In this document: in pieces, positions 1 through 6,480 of the stretch
How the letters are laid out: every line of letters starts with the position of its first letter
Numbering within the stretch: position 1 is the first letter of the stretch
Assembly: GCA_022013235.1 (NCBI GenBank)
Contig: JAKLQR010000381.1
Span: 1-10,574 of the forward strand
Reading direction: 5' to 3'
Source of the DNA: Thermodesulfovibrionales bacterium
GTDB taxonomy: Bacteria; Nitrospirota; Thermodesulfovibrionia; Thermodesulfovibrionales; SM23-35
DNA length: 10,574 nucleotides
Translations under genes and position numbers: made by a program
Notes under the pieces: model-generated
The model's input: only the letters and a program-made list of their open reading frames with translations
Databases searched by the model: none
Told to the model about the DNA's origin: nothing

Positions 1-1
1 G

Positions 2-742
2 CTTCTCGGTGTTCTCCTCGTGCTCAGAAGATACTCGCTTATCGGAGACGGTCTTGCACATGTGACGTTCGGGAGCGTAGCCCTCGGCTTATTTCTGAGA
101 CAGCATCCGCTTTCCGTCGCCATACCGGTCGTAATGGTGAGTTCACTCGGTATCCTGAAGCTGACACAGAAAGCGAAAATATACGGAGACGCGGCCATCG
201 GCATCGTCTCATCGCTCGGTATCGCGCTGGGGGTGCTCATTGCAAGCATATCCGGCGGATTCAACATCGATCTGTTCAGTTTTCTCTTCGGCAACATCCT
301 CTCCATAACCGACATTGAAGTGTACACGTCCATCGGCCTCTCTGTGGTGGTCCTGTTCATGATTATCTTTTTCTATAATGAACATCTGTCCGCCACCTTT
401 GATGAAGAGTTCGCGCGGGTTTCCGGGATCGATACGGAAAGGATAAACACGCTCCTGGTTCTCCTGACAGGAATAACCGTGGTGCTCACCATGAAAGTAG
501 TAGGCATCATGCTTACCTCGTCACTGCTTATACTTCCGGCTGTCACCGCACTCCAGTTTGCACGGGGGTTCAAGGGCACCATGGTGATCTCCGCATGTGT
601 TGCAGTAGTAGCAGTGATTACAGGCATCTCTCTCTCCTTCCTCCTGAATATCCCTACAGGTGCGACGATTGTTCTCATGAACTTCATGTTCTTTGTCTGC
701 GCGTTTTTATATCGGCATATCTCCCAAAAGGGCCTGCACTAA
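2..742 (+). CDS. znuB: ABC-3 family metal (Zn/Mn-type) permease, 5'-truncated by window edge
   Basis: Inner-membrane permease of a ZnuABC/TroABCD-type ABC importer for Zn, Mn or Fe; its substrate-binding protein and ATPase partners would lie to the left and are not in view. The frame is open from base 2 (residues LLGVLLVLRRYSLIGDGLAH); the GTG at base 20 sits inside this conserved segment, so it is almost surely not the start and roughly 30 residues are missing. Seen: the 'RRYSLIGDGLAH' segment typical of ZnuB, about seven hydrophobic helices, a cytosolic 'DEEFARVSGI' coupling-type loop, then the 'MKVVGIMLTSSLLILPAVTA' helix, the most conserved stretch of the family. It ends normally at TAA 740-742. 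Family assignment is secure; the metal is not determined. The symbol is by similarity only; mntB/troC-type is equally possible. Its neighbours (cobalt/nickel transporter, DtxR regulator) support a metal role. Confidence 0.9.
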   Translation, partial: LLGVLLVLRRYSLIGDGLAHVTFGSVALGLFLRQHPLSVAIPVVMVSSLGILKLTQKAKIYGDAAIGIVSSLGIALGVLIASISGGFNIDLFSFLFGNILSITDIEVYTSIGLSVVVLFMIIFFYNEHLSATFDEEFARVSGIDTERINTLLVLLTGITVVLTMKVVGIMLTSSLLILPAVTALQFARGFKGTMVISACVAVVAVITGISLSFLLNIPTGATIVLMNFMFFVCAFLYRHISQKGLH

Positions 743-751
743 TCCGGATTA
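740..751. repeat. 12-nt perfect palindrome over the permease stop codon
   Basis: TAATCCGGATTA reads the same on both strands and begins with the permease stop codon. It could be an operator half-way between the permease and the porin promoter, or chance. It does not resemble the classic Fur, DtxR or MntR boxes closely. No U-tract follows, so it is not a terminator. Confidence 0.3.
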
Positions 752-782
752 TCTGTATACTGATCGTATTCAATAATTCTTT

Positions 783-826
783 ACGCACAATCTGCGTGAA
801 GAGCAATAAGCTTTTGCTTGAACGCA
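783..826 (+). repeat. Overlapping inverted repeats (two alternative hairpins)
   Basis: The central TGCGT (793-797) can pair with ACGCA upstream (783-787, loop CAATC) or with ACGCA downstream (822-826); in the second fold AGCAA (802-806) also pairs with TTGCT (814-818). The two folds exclude one another. Lying between the permease stop and the porin promoter, this may be the 3' end or processing site of the permease transcript, or a protein-binding site on DNA. There is no T-run after it, so it is not a standard terminator. The remaining bases 752-782 and 827-840 show nothing I can assign. Confidence 0.35.
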
Positions 827-840
827 AATTTCAAAAACTG

Positions 841-869
841 TTGACTTCGAAACTCCCCTGTGCTAATCT
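841..869 (+). promoter_or_regulatory. Sigma-70 promoter with extended -10, for the porin leader
   Basis: TTGACT (-35, 841-846), 17-nt spacer, TAATCT (-10, 864-869), with TG one base upstream of the -10 (861-862), the extended -10 arrangement. The predicted start of transcription is near 876, so the leader before the porin GTG would be about 180 nt, far longer than needed for translation alone. This is the best promoter match in the window. Confidence 0.7.
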
Positions 870-875
870 GAATTT

Positions 876-969
876 AGTTATCTGAGCCACGAAGGCTTGA
901 ACAATGACCAGTAGGTCAAAAAGCTTTCGGGGCTTTTTTATTGCCCTGAGAAAGGGGAAGCCGTGGTTC
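876..969 (+). ncRNA. Structured leader RNA with competing helices (unassigned)
   Basis: The predicted transcript starts with hairpin 1 (884-888 with 894-898, loop ACGAA), then hairpin 2 (TGACC 905-909 with GGTCA 914-918, loop AGTA), then a terminator hairpin (918-938) with a T-run. Two further perfect-length helices exclude these: 891-898 (GAAGGCTT) with 921-928 (AAGCTTTC), 8 bp with one G-U, which would break the terminator; and 884-891 (GAGCCACG) with 962-969 (CGTGGTTC), 8 bp with one G-U, closing the whole element. This is the layout expected of an attenuator or a riboswitch, but I recognise no known aptamer consensus (cobalamin, NiCo, TPP, c-di-GMP compared from memory). It may equally be a small RNA of about 65 nt ending at the terminator. 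Pairings are seen in the sequence; function is inference. Confidence 0.4.
918..939 (+). terminator. Intrinsic terminator inside the porin leader
   Basis: AAAAAGC (918-924) pairs with GCTTTTT (932-938), extendable by two T-G pairs towards a TCG loop, and the 3' arm runs into six consecutive T (934-939). The stem is rather A-T rich, so strength is uncertain. It lies about 45-60 nt after the predicted transcription start and about 120 nt before the porin start, hence premature termination (attenuation) rather than the end of the permease unit. Confidence 0.5.
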
Positions 970-1056
970 AAAAATACTTCTGATGCCGATAAATACTTCC
1001 GTTGCTCCGCAACTTCTTTGGAACAGATTTTTAATGAAAATATTCAGGAGGGAATC

Positions 1057-2187
1057 GTGAAACAAACAAAGAACAGACCGATGAGTTTTTTATTCTTTTT
1101 TGCCATTTGCCTATTCTTTATCCTTACAAATAGAGTTTCAGCCTATGACGTGAACGAGAAATTATCCGTAGAAGGCATGCTGACCGGAATCTATCAGCAT
1201 GCAGATGTGGACGGAGAAGGCACGGATGATGCCGGAAGGGGAGCTGCGGTAATGGATCTCGGGGTGAATTTTCATCCGACAGACAAAGACGAATTCCAGG
1301 TAACACTCAGTTTCGGAGCAGGAAACGGGCTGAATTACCTGGATCTTTTTTCTCTCTCTCCCTATGCCGGCGACCTTGAGGACGACCTCAAGGATATCAA
1401 CGGAAGGAACAGGGACTACCTGCTCGAAGCCTGGTATAAACATACATTCCTTCTCTCTGATAACGCAACTCTGGGGATGACCGGAGGCATTATCGACTCG
1501 ACTGCATATATCGATGACAATACCTTTGCCAACTGCGAACGCAGTCAGTTTATGAATGAGGCTTTCGTGAACCATAAGAATGTGAACTTGCCTTCCTATG
1601 ACCTCGGAGGAGTAATCGAGCTGGATGTTTCAAGTTTTTCGATACGTGCGCTTGCGATGAACTCTAAATTCGATTCGGGTGATGATGAATTCACCAACTA
1701 TACTTATTACGCAGTCCAGGCAGGATACAAACTCGTTACCGCCATGGGAGAAGGCAACTACAGGGTATACGGATACACGACAAACGACCGCTTTCAGTGT
1801 CCGGACGAGGGGGAAAAAGGAAGCCTGCACGGGTTTGGGATATCGGCTGACCAGAAGTTGAGCGAAATCGTGGGCGTCTTTTTGAAAGCCAGCTGGCAGG
1901 ATGACAAAGCGGTGATTGATCATGACGATGTCTACTCCGGCGGGCTGAACATCAACGGCAGGCTCTGGGGGAGAGAAGACGATGAAATTGGTTTCGGCTA
2001 TGCATATCTCGACGGAGCATGCAGCTCGGATATCGACCGCACGGTTGCAGCAGAAGCCTATGTGAGAGTGAAAGTCTCTCAATTCAGCGATCTTACGCTT
2101 GATCTTCAGTATATTGATGATGATCTGAAAACGGATGTTGACCGTGATGGGTTCATCTACGGAGTAAGGGCGAATGCATATTTCTGA
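1057..2187 (+). CDS. OprB-like outer-membrane porin, candidate metal porin
   Basis: Outer-membrane beta-barrel of 376 aa. The frame is open up to an ATG at 904, but the GTG at 1057 is chosen because AGGAGG (1046-1051) stands 5 nt before it and the protein then begins with a classic signal peptide: basic VKQTKNR, a hydrophobic core, and VSA before cleavage after residue 29. The mature part alternates polar and aromatic residues, has acidic loops, and ends in Phe as outer-membrane barrels do. The block 'DSTAYIDDNTFANCERSQF' (148-165) followed by 'FVN' and 'LPSYDLGGVIEL' resembles the core of carbohydrate-selective porins (OprB family). Odd: three cysteines in the mature chain (160, 248, 322); the first sits where I would expect Asp in a 'FANDE' motif. 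Only 51 nt separate it from cbiM, with no terminator, so it is probably co-transcribed with the cobalt/nickel transporter and may supply it. The substrate is inferred from context only. Confidence 0.8.
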   Translation: MKQTKNRPMSFLFFFAICLFFILTNRVSAYDVNEKLSVEGMLTGIYQHADVDGEGTDDAGRGAAVMDLGVNFHPTDKDEFQVTLSFGAGNGLNYLDLFSLSPYAGDLEDDLKDINGRNRDYLLEAWYKHTFLLSDNATLGMTGGIIDSTAYIDDNTFANCERSQFMNEAFVNHKNVNLPSYDLGGVIELDVSSFSIRALAMNSKFDSGDDEFTNYTYYAVQAGYKLVTAMGEGNYRVYGYTTNDRFQCPDEGEKGSLHGFGISADQKLSEIVGVFLKASWQDDKAVIDHDDVYSGGLNINGRLWGREDDEIGFGYAYLDGACSSDIDRTVAAEAYVRVKVSQFSDLTLDLQYIDDDLKTDVDRDGFIYGVRANAYF

Positions 2188-2238
2188 ACTTACCAAAGAA
2201 AGTATAGAACAACAATCTAGACTGAGGAGGCAAATACT

Positions 2239-3285
2239 ATGCATATGGCAGATGCGTTACTCTCTCCCGCAGTAGGTGGCGCGCTCTGGGCCGGGACGCT
2301 CGGGACTATTATTTTATCTGCAAAGAAACTGACGGCAAAGATGGACGATAAACTCATCCCCCTCATGGGGGTTCTCGGGGCGTTCATTTTTGCGGGACAG
2401 ATGATTAATTTCACCATACCCGGAACAGGGTCAAGCGGGCATATCGGAGGCGGAATGCTCCTCGCAATTCTCCTGGGACCCTATCCCGCATTTCTCGTCA
2501 TCGCATCCGTTCTCATGATACAGGCCCTTTTCTTCGCCGACGGGGGGCTGCTCGCCCTTGGTGCGAACATCTGGAACCTCGGAATCTATCCCTGTTTCAT
2601 CGCGTATCCCCTGATTTACCGAACGCTGGTGGGACACAACAAATCACCGAAAATGATAACCTTCGCATCGATTCTGAGTGTGGTCGTCGCTCTGCAGCTT
2701 GGAGCCTTGTCTGTCGTTCTTGAAACTAAGCTTTCGGGGATAACCGAACTTCCACTCAGTACATTCCTCGCGCTTATGCAGCCGATACATCTGGCCATTG
2801 GCCTGATCGAAGGGTTTGTCACTGCAGGTATCGTCATTTATGTCCATTCTCTCAGACCTGATATCGTGGAAGACCTTGAGGGCGTGAAATCCGTTGCCGC
2901 GGGAGGATCGATAAAGAAGGTGCTCATTGTTATGGCAATACTCGCAGTGATCACCGGCGGCGCATTTTCGTGGTTTGCCTCAACGCATCCGGACGGGCTT
3001 GAATGGTCGATTGAAAAAATATACGGGAAACCCGAGGTGCCGGTACAAGAGAATCCGGTAAGAGAAAATCTCTCAAAACTGCAGGAGAAGACAGCCATTC
3101 TCCCTGACTATGCCCTGCCACCCAAGGAGGGTGAAGAGCATACAGAAAACCCTTCTTCTCCCTGGCCGGCAGTTGACCCGGGTACATCGCTCTCAGGTAT
3201 TATAGGAGGGTTGATGGTTCTCGCATTGATAATACTTTTCGGATTCGGGATTAAATTTATGAACAGAAACAAAGCAAAGATGTGA
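2239..3285 (+). CDS. cbiM: CbiM/NikM substrate-binding membrane protein fused to a CbiN-like (PDGL) domain
   Basis: S-component of an ECF-type Ni/Co importer, 348 aa. The start is ATG 2239, not the in-frame ATG 2245: the family needs Met1-His2, whose N-terminal amine and His side chain bind the metal; the protein begins MHMADALLSP. GAGGAGG (2224-2230) lies 8 nt upstream. Other metal-site region: 'GSSGHIGGG' with His68. 'FFADGGLLALGANIWNLG' (98-115) is the hallmark CbiM segment. About six helices form the core to residue 203. From about 226 a further helix leads to 'THPDGLEW' (249-256), the PDGLE domain, then a proline- and glutamate-rich periplasmic linker (about 260-316) and a last helix (318-341). 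This equals a CbiM-CbiN type fusion, so no separate cbiN is needed. Co versus Ni cannot be told from the sequence. It overlaps cbiQ by 4 nt. Confidence 0.93.
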   Translation: MHMADALLSPAVGGALWAGTLGTIILSAKKLTAKMDDKLIPLMGVLGAFIFAGQMINFTIPGTGSSGHIGGGMLLAILLGPYPAFLVIASVLMIQALFFADGGLLALGANIWNLGIYPCFIAYPLIYRTLVGHNKSPKMITFASILSVVVALQLGALSVVLETKLSGITELPLSTFLALMQPIHLAIGLIEGFVTAGIVIYVHSLRPDIVEDLEGVKSVAAGGSIKKVLIVMAILAVITGGAFSWFASTHPDGLEWSIEKIYGKPEVPVQENPVRENLSKLQEKTAILPDYALPPKEGEEHTENPSSPWPAVDPGTSLSGIIGGLMVLALIILFGFGIKFMNRNKAKM

Positions 3286-4091
3286 AATTCGAATCGGAGT
3301 TTTTCAACATAGGGTATCTCGATACCCTTTCATACAGGGATACCTTTGTTCACAGACTTGATCCGAGGATAAAGATAACGGTATCGTTCATCTTTATCCT
3401 GTTTGTGGTCTCCTTCCCTAAATATGAACTCTCAGCGCTCATTCCGTTTTTGCTCTATCCGGTGTTTCTTCTCACCGTGGGGAATATTCCTTTCAACGCC
3501 ATTGCGAAGAAGATCCTCTTTGTATCACCCTTCGCCGTATTCATCGGAATGTTCAATCCCCTGCTCGATACCAATGTCCTCCTCGCACCCTTCGGTATAC
3601 CGGTTACCGGAGGGTGGGTGTCATTCCTCTCGATTCTTGTGAAATTCATCCTCACGGTAAGTACGGCCCTCCTGCTTATTGCAATCACCTCGTTCCCGGG
3701 AATATGTGAAGCGCTCGAACGTCTGAAATTGCCGAAAGTTTTTGTCCTGCAACTGCTTTTCCTGTACCGGTATCTTTTTGTGCTCCTTGATGTCGCGTTG
3801 AGAATGCTGAGGGCACGAGAGGCGCGGTCATTCGGAAAAAAAGGAAAAGAGATAAAGACGTTTATAAAGCTCATCTCGGTCCTCCTTGTGAGGAGTGTTG
3901 AACGGGCCGAGAGGATTTATCAGGCTATGCTCTCCAGGGGATTCAAGGGGGAAATACGGGTACTGAAACGTCATACACTGAGGGTTTCTGATCTGCTTTT
4001 TGGAATAGTCGCCGTCGCCCTCTTTTATTTTTTCAGGAAAGTCGATGTGGTAAATTTCCTCGGTGAAACAGTCAGCGGGTATCTCAGATGA
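3282..4091 (+). CDS. cbiQ: CbiQ/NikQ transmembrane (T) component of ECF cobalt/nickel transporter
   Basis: EcfT-type membrane protein of 269 aa that couples the substrate-binding CbiM to the ATPase. The GTG start at 3282 overlaps the cbiM TGA (GTGA), with no clear ribosome binding site of its own, so translation is probably coupled. Seen: 'DTLSYRDTFVHRLDPRIKI' near the N-terminus (13-31), typical of CbiQ ('LDPR' motif); hydrophobic helices at about 32-68, 78-95, 112-140, 156-174 and 236-250; and the two arginine-containing coupling motifs 'AREARSF' (178-184) and 'LSRGF' (217-221), which in this family contact the grooves of the ATPases. Length is usual. It overlaps cbiO by ATGA. Confidence 0.93.
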   Translation: MKFESEFFNIGYLDTLSYRDTFVHRLDPRIKITVSFIFILFVVSFPKYELSALIPFLLYPVFLLTVGNIPFNAIAKKILFVSPFAVFIGMFNPLLDTNVLLAPFGIPVTGGWVSFLSILVKFILTVSTALLLIAITSFPGICEALERLKLPKVFVLQLLFLYRYLFVLLDVALRMLRAREARSFGKKGKEIKTFIKLISVLLVRSVERAERIYQAMLSRGFKGEIRVLKRHTLRVSDLLFGIVAVALFYFFRKVDVVNFLGETVSGYLR

Positions 4092-4828
4092 GCCACCATA
4101 TTGTAGATCTGACTGATGTCCGGTTTAATTATCCGGATGGAACAGAAGCCCTGAAGGGAATTTCGTTCAGGACCCTCCACGGGGAGTCAGTCGGGATTGC
4201 GGGCGCGAATGGAATGGGAAAAACAACCCTTCTCCTGAACCTGAGCGGCCAGCTCATTCCCACAAAGGGTGAAATATCGGTCGGTGAGGTGACGCTCAGC
4301 AAACAGACGAAGCAGGAAATCAGGAAAAAAGTCGGGGTCGTTTTTCAGAGGACTGACGACCAGCTTTTTATGCCCACTGTCTATGAAGATGTTGCGTTTG
4401 GTCCTATCAATCTCGGATTGTCGGAAGAGAAAGTGAAGGAAAGGGTAAGGACAGCGCTTGAGATGGTGAATTGTCTCCATCTTATAAACAGACCCCCGCA
4501 CAGGCTCTCTGAGGGGCAGAAGAGGTCGGTTGCAATCGCAACAGTCATGGCGATGGATCCCGATATACTTATTATGGATGAACCGGCATCGAACCTCGAT
4601 CCGAAATCGAGAAGACAGCTTATCAATCTCCTCAGGGGATTCAAGCATACGAAGATTATTGCATCCCATGACCTTGACCTGATTCTGAATGTATGTGAAC
4701 GGTGCATTATCATTAAGGACGGACAGGTGGCAGCCGACGGTCCTGCCGAGGAAATACTCTCAAATGAGAACCTGCTCGAAGACAACAGCCTCGAATTGCC
4801 ATTGTCAAGGCAATACACACGAACGTAA
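4088..4828 (+). CDS. cbiO: CbiO/NikO ATPase of ECF cobalt/nickel transporter
   Basis: Cytosolic ABC ATPase of 246 aa driving CbiM/CbiQ. Motifs in order: Walker A 'GANGMGKTT' (39-47), Q-loop 'VFQRTDDQLF' (85-94, Gln87; the DDQLF form is typical of EcfA/CbiO), signature 'LSEGQKR' (140-146, Glu where LSGGQ has Gly, still functional in related proteins), Walker B 'LIMDEP' (161-166), D-loop 'SNLD' (168-171) and switch His194 in 'ASHD'. All catalytic residues are present. The start is ATG in an ATGA overlap with cbiQ and there is no separate ribosome binding site. Its stop is only 5 nt from the stop of the convergent regulator gene, leaving no room for a terminator outside coding sequence. A single ATPase gene implies a homodimer. 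Confidence 0.95.
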   Translation: MSHHIVDLTDVRFNYPDGTEALKGISFRTLHGESVGIAGANGMGKTTLLLNLSGQLIPTKGEISVGEVTLSKQTKQEIRKKVGVVFQRTDDQLFMPTVYEDVAFGPINLGLSEEKVKERVRTALEMVNCLHLINRPPHRLSEGQKRSVAIATVMAMDPDILIMDEPASNLDPKSRRQLINLLRGFKHTKIIASHDLDLILNVCERCIIIKDGQVAADGPAEEILSNENLLEDNSLELPLSRQYTRT

Positions 4829-4833
4829 AGCGA

Positions 4834-5484
4834 TTATCCCAGTTTTTTTACAAATATTGCCTTTGCGATTTCAGGGTCGAGGGCGATGGTTGTTTCATCG
4901 ATCTGGATAACAAATGAAGGGGTTTTCTGCAGGAGCCTGATCACGCTCCCTGCGGTGATTCCCAACGAATTCAGTTTGCTGAGTCTCGACGGATCGGTCT
5001 GTACGATAAAGGTGATCCTGCCTTTTGAGCCTACTTCAAAAGCGGGAAGTTTTGTGACCAGGGGTTCGATTTCTACCTTATATTTCTTGCAGCATTCTCC
5101 TCTCGGTATGGCTTTGCCGTGAGGACATGTCTGCGGGTGACCGAGAAAGGTGCAGACGCTGTCGGTGAGTTCCTCACTGAGGATATGTTCCATCTTGCAG
5201 GCATCTACAATAACAGTATCTTCCCGCAGTTCGAAGACATCCGTGAAAAGCCTTTCAGCAAGGCGGAGGCGCCTTATTAATGCTTTCGCCTGAACGCGGC
5301 CTTTTTCAGAGAACTGGATAGAATCACCGGTAACAACTACAAGGCCTTCTCTCTTGAGAACAGCAATGACCGCATCGATTTCATCGTCTTCAGAACTCAT
5401 CCTGAAGCGGTTCAGATCTTTATGACCTTCTTCATTGAGAACCCAGAGGAGTTCTAACGCTTCATCAATTCTTTCTTTGTCCAT
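4834..5484 (-). CDS. DtxR-family metal-dependent transcriptional regulator with FeoA/SH3 domain
   Basis: Repressor-type DNA-binding protein of 216 aa. Residues 1-66 form the winged helix (recognition part about 28-46); 67-115 the dimer and metal region; 145-216 a C-terminal FeoA/SH3-like domain. Metal ligands: 'DACKMEH' gives Cys96, Glu99, His100, matching the DtxR primary site Cys102, Glu105, His106. 'RRLRLAERLF' keeps the Glu (77) but has Leu73 where DtxR and MntR carry His (His79/His77), and the residue matching DtxR His98 is Ile92; the second metal site therefore looks lost or rebuilt. A cysteine patch follows: 'TCPHGKAIP' (119-127) and 'GECC' (129-132), which I recall from many DtxR relatives of anaerobes. 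Start at ATG 5484, 6 nt after the rnhB stop, with no evident ribosome binding site, so coupled to rnhB. Its facing of cbiO suggests it controls the metal uptake genes (inference); the metal (Mn, Fe, Ni, Co, Zn) is unknown. Confidence 0.88.
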   Translation of the reverse strand: MDKERIDEALELLWVLNEEGHKDLNRFRMSSEDDEIDAVIAVLKREGLVVVTGDSIQFSEKGRVQAKALIRRLRLAERLFTDVFELREDTVIVDACKMEHILSEELTDSVCTFLGHPQTCPHGKAIPRGECCKKYKVEIEPLVTKLPAFEVGSKGRITFIVQTDPSRLSKLNSLGITAGSVIRLLQKTPSFVIQIDETTIALDPEIAKAIFVKKLG

Positions 5485-5490
5485 AAAGGA

Positions 5491-6102
5491 TCACAATGGG
5501 AGCTGCACCGACATTACCTTGCAAAAGCTCCTCCGGTGGATTGGACAGGGGCCGAACTCCTGCAGCTTCTGCATGTGTTCTCTTGTCGAGTAGCCCTTGT
5601 GTTTGCTGAAATTGTACTGGGGATACAGTTCGTGGTACTCGGTCATAATTTTGTCCCTTACGCACTTGGCGATAATAGAGGCGGCTGCAACAGAAGCGCT
5701 CACGCTTTCTCCTTTGACCGGAGTGAGCTGGCGGATGGAAACCGAGGGGAGTGACACCGCGTCAATGATAAGGAGGTCGGGTTGCAGCGAGAGATTTTCG
5801 ACAGCAAGCTTCATCGCGTATCTTGTTGCCCTCAGAATGTTCAGCCTGTCAATATCGGCATGGTCGACAATGCCGATGCCCATATCGACAGCTGTATTTT
5901 TTATCTCCGAGAAGAGCGACTCCCTTTCCTTTGCAGGAACCTTCTTGGAGTCCCGGAGACCGTCTATTCTGGTCCCTGTTTTCAAGACAACCGCTGCGGC
6001 AACGACAGGGCCAGCAAGTGGTCCTCTTCCTGCTTCATCGATACCAGCAATCAGAGGGAACCCCTTTTTCCGGAGGGATTCGTCATGCTGATAAATATCC
6101 AT
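5491..6102 (-). CDS. rnhB: Ribonuclease HII
   Basis: Cytosolic RNase HII, 203 aa, which nicks RNA of RNA-DNA hybrids and single ribonucleotides left in DNA. Active-site residues are all in place: Asp22 and Glu23 in 'GIDEAGRGPLAGPVV' (20-34, with the GRG motif that reads the ribonucleotide), Asp114 in 'LLIIDAV', and Asp150 in 'KCVRDKIM'. 'HKGYSTREH' (168-176) and 'HRRSF' (189-193) are the usual C-terminal signatures. The start codon ATG is 6 nt from the rplS stop, so it is a member of the rpsP/trmD/rplS operon, a common place for rnhB. Next downstream is the DtxR regulator rather than the more usual yraN-like gene. Confidence 0.96.
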   Translation of the reverse strand: MDIYQHDESLRKKGFPLIAGIDEAGRGPLAGPVVAAAVVLKTGTRIDGLRDSKKVPAKERESLFSEIKNTAVDMGIGIVDHADIDRLNILRATRYAMKLAVENLSLQPDLLIIDAVSLPSVSIRQLTPVKGESVSASVAAASIIAKCVRDKIMTEYHELYPQYNFSKHKGYSTREHMQKLQEFGPCPIHRRSFCKVMSVQLPL

Positions 6103-6108
6103 AAGGGG

Positions 6109-6480
6109 TTATTCGGATTGTGTTCTCTTTTGTTCGAATACCCTTTCTTTTTCTTTTACCTTTGCAGCCTTGCCTTTCTTTCCCCTCAGATAATAGAGTT
6201 TGGCCCTTCTTACGTCGCCCCTCTTCAGGACATCGATTTTATGAATAGAGGGAGAGAAGAGGGGGAAAATCCTTTCGACACCAATGCCAAACGATATCTT
6301 CCGGACAGTGAACGTCTCGCGGGTGCTTCCGCCCCGTCTTGCAATCACAACGCCGTCGAAGGGCTGGATTCTTTCCTTGTCTCCCTCGATGACTTTCACT
6401 GAAACTCTGACTGTATCTCCGACGTTGAATTCCGTCATGTCTTTCCTGTATGCTTCCTCAACAGCCATTACAAGGTTCAT
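6109..6480 (-). CDS. rplS: 50S ribosomal protein L19
   Basis: Ribosomal protein bL19, 123 aa, placed at the interface of the ribosomal subunits. Seen: 'FNVGDTVRVSVKVIEGDKER' (18-37), 'FDGVVIARRGG' and 'ETFTVRKISFGIGVERIFPL', the core signatures of L19, followed by 'VRRAKLYYLRG' and a basic, glutamate- and lysine-rich tail (about 102-123) slightly longer than the usual 115-aa form. The ATG overlaps the trmD stop codon (ATGA, 4 nt), so translation is coupled to trmD; in other bacteria the trmD/rplS pair shows the same close link with strongly different protein yields. Confidence 0.97.
   Translation of the reverse strand: MNLVMAVEEAYRKDMTEFNVGDTVRVSVKVIEGDKERIQPFDGVVIARRGGSTRETFTVRKISFGIGVERIFPLFSPSIHKIDVLKRGDVRRAKLYYLRGKKGKAAKVKEKERVFEQKRTQSE

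Noticed and set aside
20..22. GTG as start of the permease
   Set aside because: The frame is open before it and the codons before and after it fit the conserved ZnuB N-terminal region, so the gene is cut by the window edge.
926..1015. Resemblance to a TPP riboswitch (GGGG, CTGAGA at 946-951, CTGAT at 980-984)
   Set aside because: The ACCC partner strand and the conserved P4-P5 stem are missing (GGGG stands where ACCC should be), and the genes are not thiamine-related.
904..1056. 51-codon N-terminal extension of the porin frame from ATG 904
   Set aside because: It lies over the hairpins and terminator, has no ribosome binding site, and would bury the signal peptide; GTG 1057 has AGGAGG 5 nt ahead and gives a proper signal peptide.
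743..1056. Cobalamin or NiCo riboswitch, expected before a Co/Ni transporter
   Set aside because: I find no cobalamin core boxes and no NiCo-type conserved segments as I recall them; a covariance search would be the proper test.
4795..4814. Hairpin ATTGCC/GGCAAT near the end of cbiO as a terminator
   Set aside because: It is inside coding sequence and has no T-run next to it on either strand.
5536..6402. Long plus-strand frames opposite rnhB and rplS
   Set aside because: They are antisense shadows of clearly conserved genes and show no recognisable domain or ribosome binding site.
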